Shown here piece after piece: positions 16,380-25,445 of a DNA stretch of 64,000 bases. Position 1 is the first letter of the stretch. The number at the start of each line of letters is the position of its first letter. The translations under genes and the position numbers were made by a program. This DNA is from CANKHA01 sp963750965. Its GTDB lineage: Bacteria > Pseudomonadota > Alphaproteobacteria > Rhizobiales > Xanthobacteraceae. Below the pieces are notes generated by a model that worked only from the letters and a program-made list of their open reading frames with translations, did not search any database and was not told where the DNA came from. The stretch covers positions 310,001-374,000 of the forward strand of contig CAVVSK010000011.1 in NCBI GenBank assembly GCA_963750965.1, in the 5' to 3' direction.

Positions 16380-17648
16380 ATGACTCCCCTGATGCTGTCG
16401 CGGCGCTTCGCGCCCCTATTCTGGTGCCAATTCTTCTCGGCTTTCAGCGACAATTTTCTCAAGACGGCGTTGGTCTTTCTGATCCTGTTCCAAATCGGCG
16501 GGCCGGATGCCGAGGCGCTGATCACGCTGGCCGGCGGTATCTTCATCGCGCCGTTCTTTTTCCTCTCTGCCCTCGGCGGACAGATAGCCGACCGCTTCGA
16601 CAAGGCGATGGTGGCGCGGCGGCTGAAATTCATTGAGATCGGCATCGCCTTTGTGGCGGTCGCCGGATTCAGCTTGCACTCGGTGCCGGTGCTGTTCGTG
16701 GCGCTGTTACTGTTCGGGGTGATCGCCGCACTGTTCGGCCCGATGAAATACGGCATCCTGCCGGATCATCTGGCGCGTGCGGAATTGCCTGCCGCCAACG
16801 CGCTTGTTGAAGGTGCCACCTTCTTGGCCATCCTGCTCGGCACTATCTTCGGCGGCCTGGCGACCAAAGGCGGCGGCGATCCGGCGTATTTGTCGCTCCT
16901 GATGATCGGCTTCGCCTTACTGTGCTGGGGCTCCAGCCTGTTCATCCCGCCGACCGGCGAAGCCGCCCCTGGCCTGCGGATTTCCTGGAATATCGCTGCT
17001 TCAACCGCCGCACTGGTCAGGCACTTATGGACCGATCCCCGGCTGTGGTGGGGCGCGCTGGTCTCGAGCTGGTTCTGGCTTTCCGGCATCATCGTGCTCT
17101 CGCTGTTGCCTCCCCTCGTGGGCAGGGTGTTGGGAGGCAACGAGGAGGTAGCGACCGCGTTTTTGGCGGTATTTTCCGTTGCCGTGGCGATCGGCTCCGG
17201 ACTCGCGGCCCTGATCGCACGCGGGCGTATCCTGCTTTGGCCGACGCCAGTCGGGGCCGTTATCCTCGGCCTCTGCGCGCTTGATCTCGGATGGGCGAAT
17301 TATGCGATCGAGCCAGGCGCGACGATGGCGGGCATCGATGCAGTGCTGGGCTCGCTACGTGGTGCGCGCAGCCTGATCGACCTCTCTGGAATTGCTATTG
17401 GTGGCGGGCTTTTTATCGTGCCGGCCTTTGCCGCCGTGCAGGCCTGGGCAGGCGTGGACCGCCGCGCGCGCGTCGTCGCGGCCGTGAATGTGCTCAACGC
17501 AGCTTTCATGGTGGGCGGGTCGCTTGCGGTTTCGTTGCTGCAGAAGGCGGGCGCGGGAACGCCCGCCTTGTTCATGGCGCTCGGAGCCTCCAATCTTCTG
17601 GTCGCGGGCCTTGTCGCGCGCACCACGCCTGCGCACGACAACGGCTGA
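16380..17648 (+). CDS. MFS transporter, LplT-like (lysophospholipid flippase family)
   Basis: 422 aa with about 12 membrane segments. The N-terminus FAPLFWCQFFSAFSDNFLKTALVFLILFQ, the loop GGQIADRFDKAMVARRLKF and LFGPMKYGILPDHLARAELPAANALVEGATFLAILLGTIFGGL are the conserved blocks of LplT and of the MFS half of Aas-type acyltransferase fusions, which carry lysophospholipids across the inner membrane for re-acylation. The acyltransferase and acyl-ACP synthetase halves are absent, so this is a stand-alone transporter. Start at 16380 follows CAGGGG; the longer frame would start inside the terminator. Confidence 0.83.
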   Translation: MTPLMLSRRFAPLFWCQFFSAFSDNFLKTALVFLILFQIGGPDAEALITLAGGIFIAPFFFLSALGGQIADRFDKAMVARRLKFIEIGIAFVAVAGFSLHSVPVLFVALLLFGVIAALFGPMKYGILPDHLARAELPAANALVEGATFLAILLGTIFGGLATKGGGDPAYLSLLMIGFALLCWGSSLFIPPTGEAAPGLRISWNIAASTAALVRHLWTDPRLWWGALVSSWFWLSGIIVLSLLPPLVGRVLGGNEEVATAFLAVFSVAVAIGSGLAALIARGRILLWPTPVGAVILGLCALDLGWANYAIEPGATMAGIDAVLGSLRGARSLIDLSGIAIGGGLFIVPAFAAVQAWAGVDRRARVVAAVNVLNAAFMVGGSLAVSLLQKAGAGTPALFMALGASNLLVAGLVARTTPAHDNG

Positions 17649-17971
17649 CTGCGATCAGCCTTTCTCAGCTCTTAATTTCATCGCGAAATTTTTCGAGCCG
17701 CGCGTAAGCCGCACGCAGTGAATGCATGTGCATAGTTTCTGCTGTGTCGCCGAGGTCTTTCGACTTGCGCGCATCAGTTCTCAATTTTCGTAAAGGTTAT
17801 TCCAATCTTACAGCGAGCGCATAAACGCACCGTACATAATAGCGATTCAGCTTCTTTTCAGCATAGGGAAAGAAGCGTCGGTCTGCGTCATGCATCAATA
17901 CTTTCCGACAACCTATGTCGATTACCAATGTCAGCAACGAAAAGTGAGCTGCGTCAAACAGGAAACGTGCC
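17649..17971. other. Intergenic region upstream of the Tad operon
   Basis: 323 bp, less GC-rich than its flanks. It is where an Flp pilin gene is often found, but I see no pilin-like ORF with a processing site. It probably carries the cpaB promoter. Confidence 0.4.
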
Positions 17972-18823
17972 GTGCGTGCCAGTACACTCGTAATGATCGG
18001 CTTCGCCGTTCTGTTCGGCTTGCTTGCGGTCTTCATCGCGCGAGCGTGGCTGAACAGTCAGGAAGAAATGCGCATGCGTAATATGCAGGCTCAAAAGAAG
18101 CCGCTGACTACGAAGACCATCGTCGTCGCGGCGAAACCTTTGCGCTACGGGATGGAACTCACCGCGGATTCGTTACGCGAAATTCCGTGGTCGCAGGACG
18201 CAGTGCCGAAAGGCGCCTTCAACAGCATCTCGGAGATTCTGGTGGGCGGAAAGCGCGTCGTGCTGACACCGGTCGAAGCAAACGAACCGGTGCTTGCACT
18301 GAAAATCACCGGCGCCGGCCAGCGCGCGACGCTATCGTCGCTGGTCCAAGACGGGATGAAGGCCGTCACCATCCGCGTCAATGACGTCGAGGGCGTCGGC
18401 GGCTTTGTCTTGCCCGGCGACCGCGTCGATGTGGTGCTCACGCGCCAGACCGACAAGGACAAGGCGAGCACCGAGATCGTCCTGCAAAACGCACGGGTGC
18501 TTGCGGTCGATCAGTCTGCGGACATCAGTGCCGACAAGCCCGCAGTGGCCAAGGCCGTGACGCTCGAGGTCTCGACCGATCAGGCGCAACGGGTCTGGCT
18601 CGCCTCCTCGGTGGGCAGTCTTTCGCTCTTGTTGCGGAAGGCTGGGGAAACCAACGCCGAAAGTACCAAACGCATCACTCTTTCTGACTTCGACGGCAAA
18701 GCCGCCGCGACCGACACCAAGCGCGTCGTCGTCACTCGCGGAGTAGCGAAACAGGAATATAGCGTGCCGCTTGAAGGAACGGAGCAGAAGGGGGGGTTAT
18801 TGAGCGGAGCATTCACGAATTAG
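17972..18823 (+). CDS. cpaB: Flp pilus assembly protein CpaB/RcpC
   Basis: 283 aa. Starts with GTG at 17972 behind AGGAAAC. One N-terminal membrane anchor (TLVMIGFAVLFGLLAVFIARAWL) is followed by a periplasmic SAF-type domain (TIVVAAKPLRYGMELTADSLREIPW) and the CpaB/RcpC conserved block MKAVTIRVNDVEGVGGFVLPGDRVDVVLT. CpaB works in the periplasm with the CpaC secretin during Tad pilus assembly and may bind peptidoglycan. First gene of the Tad operon in this window. Confidence 0.94.
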   Translation: MRASTLVMIGFAVLFGLLAVFIARAWLNSQEEMRMRNMQAQKKPLTTKTIVVAAKPLRYGMELTADSLREIPWSQDAVPKGAFNSISEILVGGKRVVLTPVEANEPVLALKITGAGQRATLSSLVQDGMKAVTIRVNDVEGVGGFVLPGDRVDVVLTRQTDKDKASTEIVLQNARVLAVDQSADISADKPAVAKAVTLEVSTDQAQRVWLASSVGSLSLLLRKAGETNAESTKRITLSDFDGKAAATDTKRVVVTRGVAKQEYSVPLEGTEQKGGLLSGAFTN

Positions 18824-18901
18824 GGGAACGTTTAAACAAGGGACGGGGGAGAGTAACGTGAATAACAAACAGAGAGATGCCGGGAGCGTAATGCGCCGGC
18901 T

Positions 18902-20323
18902 TTGCACTTGCGACAGCGCTTGCTCATCGGCACTCTGCTGCCGGTGGCCGAGGCGCAAGCACAGAAGCTAGTGCAGATTTCAGGGCCGAACCGCACCGCG
19001 ACGGTGAACGTCTCGATCGGCAAGTCCGCCGACGTCCGCACCGACATAAGCTTCACCGATGTGACGGTGGGCGACCCAGAAATCGCAGACGTGAACGTGC
19101 TGACTGACAAGTCGTTATCGATCCTTGGGCGCAAGAGCGGTACCACCCGCATCACTGCCTATGGCGAGGGCAAGAAGCTGGCAGGCATGTTCGACGTCGA
19201 GGTGACTTACGACACCTCAATGCTGTCGTCGGAAATCACCCGCCGCTTCTCCCATGCCGGCATTCGCGTCGGCACCGCAAATGGCAAGATCCTGCTCACT
19301 GGAAATGCTCCGGATGCCGTCACCCTCGACCAAGCTCTGAGTGTGGCCAAGCAGTTCGGCCCGGACGTGATCAATTCGGTGAGTGTCGATGCACCCCAGC
19401 AGGTAATGCTGGAAGTGCGTTTCATCGAGGCCTCTCGCCAGGCGAGCCGCGAACTGGGCGTGCAGTGGAACGTGTTCGGTTCATCCGGCGCGGCTGTGAT
19501 CGGATCGCGGCAGCCGGCTAACTTTCTGCCCCGCGCTGCCGGGGTGGCTGCCGGCGTCCTCTCCGGTGCACCGCCTTTCGGCGTTGCCATGGCGCGCGTG
19601 ATCGCGGGCGGCATCACCACCGACGCCTTTATCAATGCCCTGGAGGAACAGGGCCTCGCGCGCAGCTTGGCGGAACCGAACCTGACCGCGCTTTCGGGTG
19701 ATACCGCGAGCTTCCTGGCCGGCGGCGAATACCCCATCCCGGTGGCCGGCTCGCTTGGATCAGTCACTGTCGAATTCAAGCGTTATGGCGTTGGGCTCGC
19801 CTTCACTCCGACGGTGCTGAAGGGAGGCCTGATCAATCTGAAGATCGTGCCCGAGGTCAGCCAGTTCGATCCGAACCATTCGGTCAATCTCGGTAACGGG
19901 CTTTCCGTTCCCGCACTGATCGTCCGCCGCGCCGATACCACGGTGGAACTGCGCGATGGCCAGAGCTTCGTAATCGGCGGACTGTTGCAGAACAACAGCA
20001 CAACGGCACAAGAGCAGCTTCCCTGGGTCGGCGACGTGCCGATCCTTGGCGCGCTGTTCTCCAGCAAGTCCTATCAGAAGAGCGAGACCGACCTGGCGAT
20101 CATCGTGACGCCGCGCCTTGTGCGCCCGGCACGGCCCGGCGACGTCGTCAAGACCCCGCTCGACAAAACGCTTCCCGCCAATGACATCGACTTCTTCTTG
20201 ATGGGCAAATCGGAAATCCGCCGCGAAGCTTCCCGGCTGGCCTCCGGCGCGACCCATCCGATGATTGGCCACGTTCTCGAGTTGCCGAAAACAGGAGGCA
20301 CCATTGTCACGGTCAGGAACTAA
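18902..20323 (+). CDS. cpaC: Tad pilus secretin CpaC/RcpA; start region disturbed by a probable frameshift
   Basis: Outer-membrane secretin subunit, about 473 aa in frame. Visible: pilus/MSHA N-terminal domain (ADVRTDISFTDVTVGDPEIADVNVL...), a BON/N1-type repeat (TRRFSHAGIRVGTANGKILLTG), and the secretin barrel (QQVMLEVRFIEASRQ ... VPALIVRRADTTVELRDGQSFVIGGLLQ ... PWVGDVPILGALFSS). The first usable start in this frame is a TTG at 18902 with no well-placed ribosome site. The best start signal is a GTG at 18858 after GGGGGAGAG, which opens VNNKQRDAGSVMRRL but in a different frame. Joining the two by one missing base between about 18895 and 18920 would give a normal signal peptide ending in LLIGTLLPVAEAQAQ. 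Confidence 0.9.
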   Translation: MHLRQRLLIGTLLPVAEAQAQKLVQISGPNRTATVNVSIGKSADVRTDISFTDVTVGDPEIADVNVLTDKSLSILGRKSGTTRITAYGEGKKLAGMFDVEVTYDTSMLSSEITRRFSHAGIRVGTANGKILLTGNAPDAVTLDQALSVAKQFGPDVINSVSVDAPQQVMLEVRFIEASRQASRELGVQWNVFGSSGAAVIGSRQPANFLPRAAGVAAGVLSGAPPFGVAMARVIAGGITTDAFINALEEQGLARSLAEPNLTALSGDTASFLAGGEYPIPVAGSLGSVTVEFKRYGVGLAFTPTVLKGGLINLKIVPEVSQFDPNHSVNLGNGLSVPALIVRRADTTVELRDGQSFVIGGLLQNNSTTAQEQLPWVGDVPILGALFSSKSYQKSETDLAIIVTPRLVRPARPGDVVKTPLDKTLPANDIDFFLMGKSEIRREASRLASGATHPMIGHVLELPKTGGTIVTVRN

Positions 20324-20621
20324 GCTCGCAACCTGCGCGCTCCTTGCAGCAACCGCACTGGCCGGCTGTTCGGACCTCTATTTCGACCGGCGGGAATCGA
20401 TCTCGCTCTCGGCTGGCGACGATCTCTACGCCGACCAGGTCACCCACATGGTGGACCCATGGCCGGCACAGAGCGCCAACCGAAACATCAGCTTTAACGG
20501 CCAGAAAATGCAGTCGGCGGTCGACCGCTACCGCAACAACAAGGTGATCGTACCGGTGAATCCCACCACGAGCTCTGCCGGCTATCAGGAAGCCGCTCCG
20601 GCCGCTGCAGCGAAACCATGA
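20304..20621 (+). CDS. Short CpaD-like lipoprotein of the Tad operon
   Basis: 105 aa. The TTG at 20304 is preferred: AGGAGG lies 5 nt upstream and gives MSRSGTKLATCALLAATALA followed by a lipobox (LAGC). The mature protein contains DLYFDRRESISLSAGDDLYADQVTHMVDPWP and a short Pro/Ala tail. Position right after cpaC, with a 20-bp overlap, and the lipobox fit the short CpaD-like outer-membrane lipoproteins that accompany the secretin in Bradyrhizobium-type Tad loci. It is about half the length of classical CpaD. Confidence 0.8.
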   Translation: MSRSGTKLATCALLAATALAGCSDLYFDRRESISLSAGDDLYADQVTHMVDPWPAQSANRNISFNGQKMQSAVDRYRNNKVIVPVNPTTSSAGYQEAAPAAAAKP

Positions 20622-20649
20622 CCTGCAAGCAAGAACACTGGTTTGTGAC

Positions 20650-21876
20650 ATGCTGATGAGTGGATCCAACAATACCGCGAGCAAAACGCAGGTGGTCATT
20701 CTCACCGCGGACGCCAGCTTTGAGGAGTTGGCGCGCGCCACCTTCAACGCCAGCGCCCAGATCGATTTGCGTGTCGTGAGGGGAACGCTGCCGGACGTCG
20801 CGGAAAGTTTCGATGTCGCCGGCGCTACCGTGGTGGTGATTGACCTCGACACTTCGCGCGAAAAGGAAATGCAGGCCCTGCAAGCCTTCATGCCCGTGAT
20901 CGGCACCTGGCCGCCGGTCGTGGTCGTAACCCAATCCTTTGACGCTGAAGTCGCGCGCACATTAATGCAAATGCGGGTAGCGGATTTCCTGGTTAAGCCG
21001 GTACAGCCGGTCGAACTGGTGCGCGCCTGCGCGCGGGTGGCTAAAGCCCCTGCCGTTAAGGAGACCAAGGAAGCGCGGATCTATACCTTCCTGCCGGCCG
21101 TCGGCGGTGCGGGTGTGACCACGCTTGCGATCCAAACCGCCATGCTCCTGCTCAATAGCGGCACTCGCGGCCAGGCCTCAACCTGCCTGGCCGATCTCAA
21201 TTTCCAGAACGGCGCCTGCGCCGACTATCTCGACTTGGAGCCCCGGCTGAATCTCAGCGAGATCGAGCCGCGGCCGGAACGACTCGATCGCCAACTGCTG
21301 GAAGTGATGCTGTCGCATCATCCTTCCGGGCTCGCCGTCATCGCGGCCCCGAATCGTCCGGCCGAGATGCGCTCCTTCGACCCGGAGATGGTGACCCGGC
21401 TGCTCGATATGGTCTCCACCCACTTTGATTACGTCGTCATCGACATGCCGCGCACCTGGTTCTCCTGGACAGATAGCGTGCTGCTCGGCTCCAATAATCT
21501 CTTCATCGTTAGCGAGGCGACGGTGCCAAGCCTGCGCCACGCCAAACAGCTTGTTGCGGCCATCGACGAACGGCTGGGCGAAGGACCGCAACCGAAGGTC
21601 ATCGTCAATCGCTTCGAGCAGCGAATGTTCTCATCCGGTGTACGCCTCTCGGACATCGAGCAGGCCCTGGGCGATTCTTACCTGTCGTGCATTCCCAACC
21701 ACTACGAACTCGTCCGCGAAGCGATCGACCGCGGTGTTCCCCTTGAGAGCGTCAAGCCCGGCAACAAGATCACGCTCCAGCTCAAGAAGCTGATCGAGCC
21801 GCCGGCGGCTGCCAATCCGGCATCCTCACTGGTCGCCCCACTAACCAACAAACTCAAGCTCTCGCTTGCACGGTGA
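20650..21876 (+). CDS. cpaE: Tad pilus assembly ATPase-like protein CpaE/TadZ
   Basis: 408 aa cytoplasmic protein. The N-terminal about 130 residues form an atypical receiver-like domain (VVILTADASFEELARATFNA ... VVVVTQSFDAEVARTLMQMRVADFLVKP). The rest is a MinD/ParA-type domain with a degenerate P-loop (LPAVGGAGVTTLAIQTA, no Walker lysine at the usual position) and FDYVVIDMPRTW as Walker B. CpaE/TadZ localises the Tad machine to the pole. Either ATG (20650 or 20656) could start it. Part of the operon, 28 bp after the lipoprotein gene. Confidence 0.93.
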   Translation: MLMSGSNNTASKTQVVILTADASFEELARATFNASAQIDLRVVRGTLPDVAESFDVAGATVVVIDLDTSREKEMQALQAFMPVIGTWPPVVVVTQSFDAEVARTLMQMRVADFLVKPVQPVELVRACARVAKAPAVKETKEARIYTFLPAVGGAGVTTLAIQTAMLLLNSGTRGQASTCLADLNFQNGACADYLDLEPRLNLSEIEPRPERLDRQLLEVMLSHHPSGLAVIAAPNRPAEMRSFDPEMVTRLLDMVSTHFDYVVIDMPRTWFSWTDSVLLGSNNLFIVSEATVPSLRHAKQLVAAIDERLGEGPQPKVIVNRFEQRMFSSGVRLSDIEQALGDSYLSCIPNHYELVREAIDRGVPLESVKPGNKITLQLKKLIEPPAAANPASSLVAPLTNKLKLSLAR

Positions 21877-21902
21877 GACGCGGATAGGCAATCGGCGAAA
21901 GC

Positions 21903-23327
21903 ATGACAATGATTGGTCGTTTTACAGCTCGTCGCGCTCCCACGCCGGAGCCGGTGGTCGAGGAACCGGTCGCTGCGCTGGAAGGTGTTTCCTGGACGGC
22001 TTTCCCCGAGCCGGCTCCGGAGCCCGTTCCGGTCGCCCCCACCAATCCGCTGCTTAGTGACAAGCTGCTCGACGCCAAGGTGCGCCTGCACCGCAAACTG
22101 ATCGAAGAGGTGAATCTCTCCGCGCTGGAGAAGCTTTCGGAAGACGAGATTCGCCAGCACATCCAGCAGCTCGTCACCCGATATATTATCGTCGAGCGGC
22201 TGGCGCTTAATACCGAGGAGCTCAACGATTTCGTTTCCGAGATCCTGGACGAAATGACCGGGCTCGGTCCACTCGAACCGCTGCTGAAGGATCCGAGTAT
22301 CGCCGATATCCTGATCAACGGCCATGAATGCGTTTACGTCGAGCGTAGCGGTGTGCTGGAGCCTTGCCCCGTGCGCTTCAAGGACGAGGCGCATCTACTG
22401 CGCATCATCAACAAGATCGTTGCCGCGGTAGGCCGCCGCGTGGACGAATCACACCCGATGTGCGACGCGCGCCTGCTCGACGGCTCGCGCGTTAACGTAG
22501 CGGTGCGGCCTATCGGCGTCGACGGCCCACTGGTCTCTATCCGAAAATTCTCCAAGAAGCCCTTCAACCTCAACAAGCTGATCGATGTCGGCGCGCTACG
22601 GCCGCAGATGGCCGAGGTGCTGGCGGCGGCGGTGAAAGCGCGTGTCACCACTATCATTTCCGGCGGCACTGGTTCCGGTAAGACGACTATGCTCAACGCG
22701 CTCTCGGCCTTCATCTCTGAGAAGGAGCGCCTGCTCACCATTGAAGACGCGGCCGAGCTGCAGCTGCAGCAACCGCATGTCGGCCGCATGGAAACTCGGC
22801 CGCCGAATATCGAAGGCAAAGGTGAAATCCGCCAGCGTGAGTTGGTGAAGAACGCGCTACGCATGCGTCCCGACCGCATCATTCTTGGCGAGTGCCGCGG
22901 CGAGGAAGCCTTCGACATGTTGCAGGCGATGAACACCGGCCACGAAGGCTCAATGGCGACTATCCATGCCAATACGCCCCGCGATGCCGTCTCACGCCTG
23001 GAGCAAATGATCGGCATGGCTGGCCTGCCGATGACCATTGCCTCAATCCGCGGACAGATTGCTGGCGCCATCCAACTGATCGTGCAGCTGTCGCGTCAGT
23101 CCGATGGCAAGCGCAAGGTCACCAGCATCGCCGAAATCACCGGTCTGGAAGGCGACATCATCCAGATGCAGGAGATCTTTAAATATGTCCGCACTGGCAC
23201 GGCGGCGGACGGGGCTGTCCAGGGCCATTTCGTCGCGACCGGCGTGCGACCGCGCTTCCTCGCCGAGCTGGTGAACCAAGGCATCAGGATCCCCGGCAGC
23301 TATTTCGACCCGGGACAGCCGCTGTGA
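21903..23327 (+). CDS. cpaF: Tad secretion ATPase CpaF/TadA
   Basis: 474 aa. Hexameric motor ATPase that powers Flp pilus extension. The Walker A motif GGTGSGKTT is at residues 254-262, followed by the Asp box TIEDAAELQL, the Walker B-like RMRPDRIILGECRGEEAFDML and the His box TGHEGSMATIHANTPRDA. The N-terminal about 50 residues are Pro/Glu/Ala-rich and variable, and the N-terminal helical domain starts near LLSDKLLDAKVRLHRKL. Its stop overlaps the GTG start of tadB by 4 bp. Confidence 0.97.
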   Translation: MTMIGRFTARRAPTPEPVVEEPVAALEGVSWTAFPEPAPEPVPVAPTNPLLSDKLLDAKVRLHRKLIEEVNLSALEKLSEDEIRQHIQQLVTRYIIVERLALNTEELNDFVSEILDEMTGLGPLEPLLKDPSIADILINGHECVYVERSGVLEPCPVRFKDEAHLLRIINKIVAAVGRRVDESHPMCDARLLDGSRVNVAVRPIGVDGPLVSIRKFSKKPFNLNKLIDVGALRPQMAEVLAAAVKARVTTIISGGTGSGKTTMLNALSAFISEKERLLTIEDAAELQLQQPHVGRMETRPPNIEGKGEIRQRELVKNALRMRPDRIILGECRGEEAFDMLQAMNTGHEGSMATIHANTPRDAVSRLEQMIGMAGLPMTIASIRGQIAGAIQLIVQLSRQSDGKRKVTSIAEITGLEGDIIQMQEIFKYVRTGTAADGAVQGHFVATGVRPRFLAELVNQGIRIPGSYFDPGQPL

Positions 23328-24298
23328 CTTCGCTCTTCGATTTCAGCCCGATCTATCTGGTTTACCTGTTGGCAGCCGCTTCCGCGGTCTTCCTGTTCGA
23401 GGCGGTGTATTTTCTCTGCTTCTCCGGCTCGTCCTACCGCGACAATGTCAATCGCCGCCTGCGGCTGATGCACAACAAGGTCGACCGCGAAACCATCCTG
23501 ATCCAGCTGCGGCGCGAGCGTGGCCTCACCAGCGGTGGCGATTATCGCCTGTCGTTCGAATGGCTCAATCGCCTGGTGCTGCAATCCGGACTCTCGCTCG
23601 GCATCGGCAAGCTTGTGCTCTTCGCGGCGATCGGTGCGTTGATGGCCTTTGGCGTCACGTTCATCGTTCGCGGCAACCTCCTGCAAGCCGTGATGGTCGG
23701 ACTGTTCTGCACTACCGCCCTGCCCTATCTCGTGCTGCGCGTTTTGCGCGGGAAGCGGCAGAAGAAATTCGCGTCCCAGTTTCCCGACTCCATCGACATT
23801 ATCGTCCGCAGCCTGCGCGCCGGCCATCCGGTGCCAATCGCAATCGCCATGGTGGCGCGCGAGCAGGCGGACCCGATCGGATCGGAATTTGGCATCGTCG
23901 CCGACGAGATCACTTATGGCAATGACCTGGAGACGGCGATGCGCAATCTCTATTACCGTGTCGGCCAGGACGACTTGCCGCTGTTCGTGACCGCAGTGGC
24001 GATTCAGTCCTCCACCGGCGGTAATCTCGGCGAAATCCTGGAAAACCTTTCAAAGGTTATCCGTGATCGCTTCAAGATGCGCCGCAAGATTCGCGCACTC
24101 GCGTCGGAAGGCCGCGCGTCTGCGCTGATCCTTTCCTCGTTGCCGATCGGCATGTTCCTGATCGTCAACCTGGTCTCGCCAAAATTCTATGGCGAAGTGT
24201 GGAATCAGGACCTCACCAAGATCGCGCTGACCCTTGCCGGCTGCTGGATGGGCATCGGGAATTTCATCATGTACCGCCTTGTCAACTTTAAGATCTGA
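23324..24298 (+). CDS. tadB: Tad pilus inner-membrane platform protein TadB
   Basis: 324 aa. The GTG start at 23324 overlaps the cpaF stop (GTGA), implying coupled translation. An N-terminal helix (FSPIYLVYLLAAASAVFLFEAVYFLCF) is followed by further membrane segments near residues 100-140, the T2SSF cytoplasmic domain (FASQFPDSIDIIVRSLRAGHPVPIAIAMVAREQADPIGSEF) with TGGNLGEILENLSKVIRDRFKMRRKIRALASEG, and two C-terminal helices. With TadC it forms the membrane platform driven by CpaF. Confidence 0.95.
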   Translation: MTSLFDFSPIYLVYLLAAASAVFLFEAVYFLCFSGSSYRDNVNRRLRLMHNKVDRETILIQLRRERGLTSGGDYRLSFEWLNRLVLQSGLSLGIGKLVLFAAIGALMAFGVTFIVRGNLLQAVMVGLFCTTALPYLVLRVLRGKRQKKFASQFPDSIDIIVRSLRAGHPVPIAIAMVAREQADPIGSEFGIVADEITYGNDLETAMRNLYYRVGQDDLPLFVTAVAIQSSTGGNLGEILENLSKVIRDRFKMRRKIRALASEGRASALILSSLPIGMFLIVNLVSPKFYGEVWNQDLTKIALTLAGCWMGIGNFIMYRLVNFKI

Positions 24299-24301
24299 GC
24301 C

Positions 24302-25270
24302 ATGGATATCGGATCTGATCTATTTGGAGGTTTGCTCGGCGGTCCGCAGATGATGCTGGCGCTATTGGTTTTTCTCGCCACCGCCACGCTGGCTTTCTCA
24401 TTGATGGCAGGCCTCCGTGTGCGTGGCGAAGTCAAGCGCCGCGCCGCCGGCATTGGTGGGCGTGCGGAGCAAGAGCAGCAAGAGGGCGGGCGATCGCTAC
24501 GCCACTCCAGCATCAAAGCGGCCAAGCAGCTGCTGGACTACACGACTAAGCACTATTCCACCGGCGACAACAAAGATATGAAAGTGCTGCGCCGGCGGCT
24601 GGTGCAGGCTGGTATTTACGATCCGCGCGGCGTGGCGTATTTCTTTCTGGCGCGCACCGGGCTCGCTGTGGGACTGGCTTTCGGCGCCTTCTTCTTCGCG
24701 CCGGCATTGACCTCGGCCTCCGGATCGAAGCTGTGGATGATGGTGATAGCCGCCGGCGTCATGGGCTATGTCGGGCCGAGCTTTTATCTCGATCGGCGCA
24801 TCAAAGCGCGCAAGGCGGAGCATCAGTCGGGCTTTCCCGATTTCATGGACCTGCTGGTGGTTTGCGCCGATTCCGGCCTGAGCATGGAAGCGGCGTTGAC
24901 GCGCGTCGGTAACGAGTTGACGGATTCCTATCCGTCGCTTTGCGCCAATATCCACATGACCAACCTGGAAATCCGCGCTGGGCGCACATTGACGGAGGCG
25001 CTTGAACATTTGGCAGACCGGTTGGGTCTGCCAGAAGCACGCTCATTCGCCACCCTCATCCAGCAATCCACGGAACTCGGATCGAGCATCACCGACGCGC
25101 TGCGGGTCTATAGCGATGACATGCGACACAAGCGCCTCTCGCGTGCCGAGGAGAAGGCTTATGCGCTGCCGGCCAAGCTTTCGATTCCAATGATGGTCTG
25201 CATCTTCCCGGTGATATTCGTCGTCATTCTGTTGCCCGTCGTTGTGCGGCTTGCCACCGGCCAGTACTAA
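24302..25270 (+). CDS. tadC: Tad pilus inner-membrane platform protein TadC
   Basis: 322 aa, beginning 3 bp after tadB. An N-terminal helix (MMLALLVFLATATLAFSLMAG), two central helices near residues 110-160, the T2SSF domain (FPDFMDLLVVCADSGLSMEAALTRVGNEL ... LGLPEARSFATLIQQSTELGSSITDALRVYSDDMRHKRLSRAEEKAYALPAKL, given here in pieces of the conserved block) and a C-terminal helix (MVCIFPVIFVVILLPVVV) match TadC. It is the partner of TadB. Confidence 0.95.
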   Translation: MDIGSDLFGGLLGGPQMMLALLVFLATATLAFSLMAGLRVRGEVKRRAAGIGGRAEQEQQEGGRSLRHSSIKAAKQLLDYTTKHYSTGDNKDMKVLRRRLVQAGIYDPRGVAYFFLARTGLAVGLAFGAFFFAPALTSASGSKLWMMVIAAGVMGYVGPSFYLDRRIKARKAEHQSGFPDFMDLLVVCADSGLSMEAALTRVGNELTDSYPSLCANIHMTNLEIRAGRTLTEALEHLADRLGLPEARSFATLIQQSTELGSSITDALRVYSDDMRHKRLSRAEEKAYALPAKLSIPMMVCIFPVIFVVILLPVVVRLATGQY

Positions 25271-25445
25271 ATCTCAGATTTGACGGGCTTTTTAGCGGTC
25301 TGCCGCCCCGTCCCCACCCCCGTTGGCGATAAAATATTAACCACCCTGTCCTAGGGTCGATTGTCGGGTTGCTTCCGCCCCCGCGGAAAGCCGCGCTCGT
25401 GCGCTCGCCGCTTGGGCGAAACCGATGGCCGGCCAAGGCGCGTTG

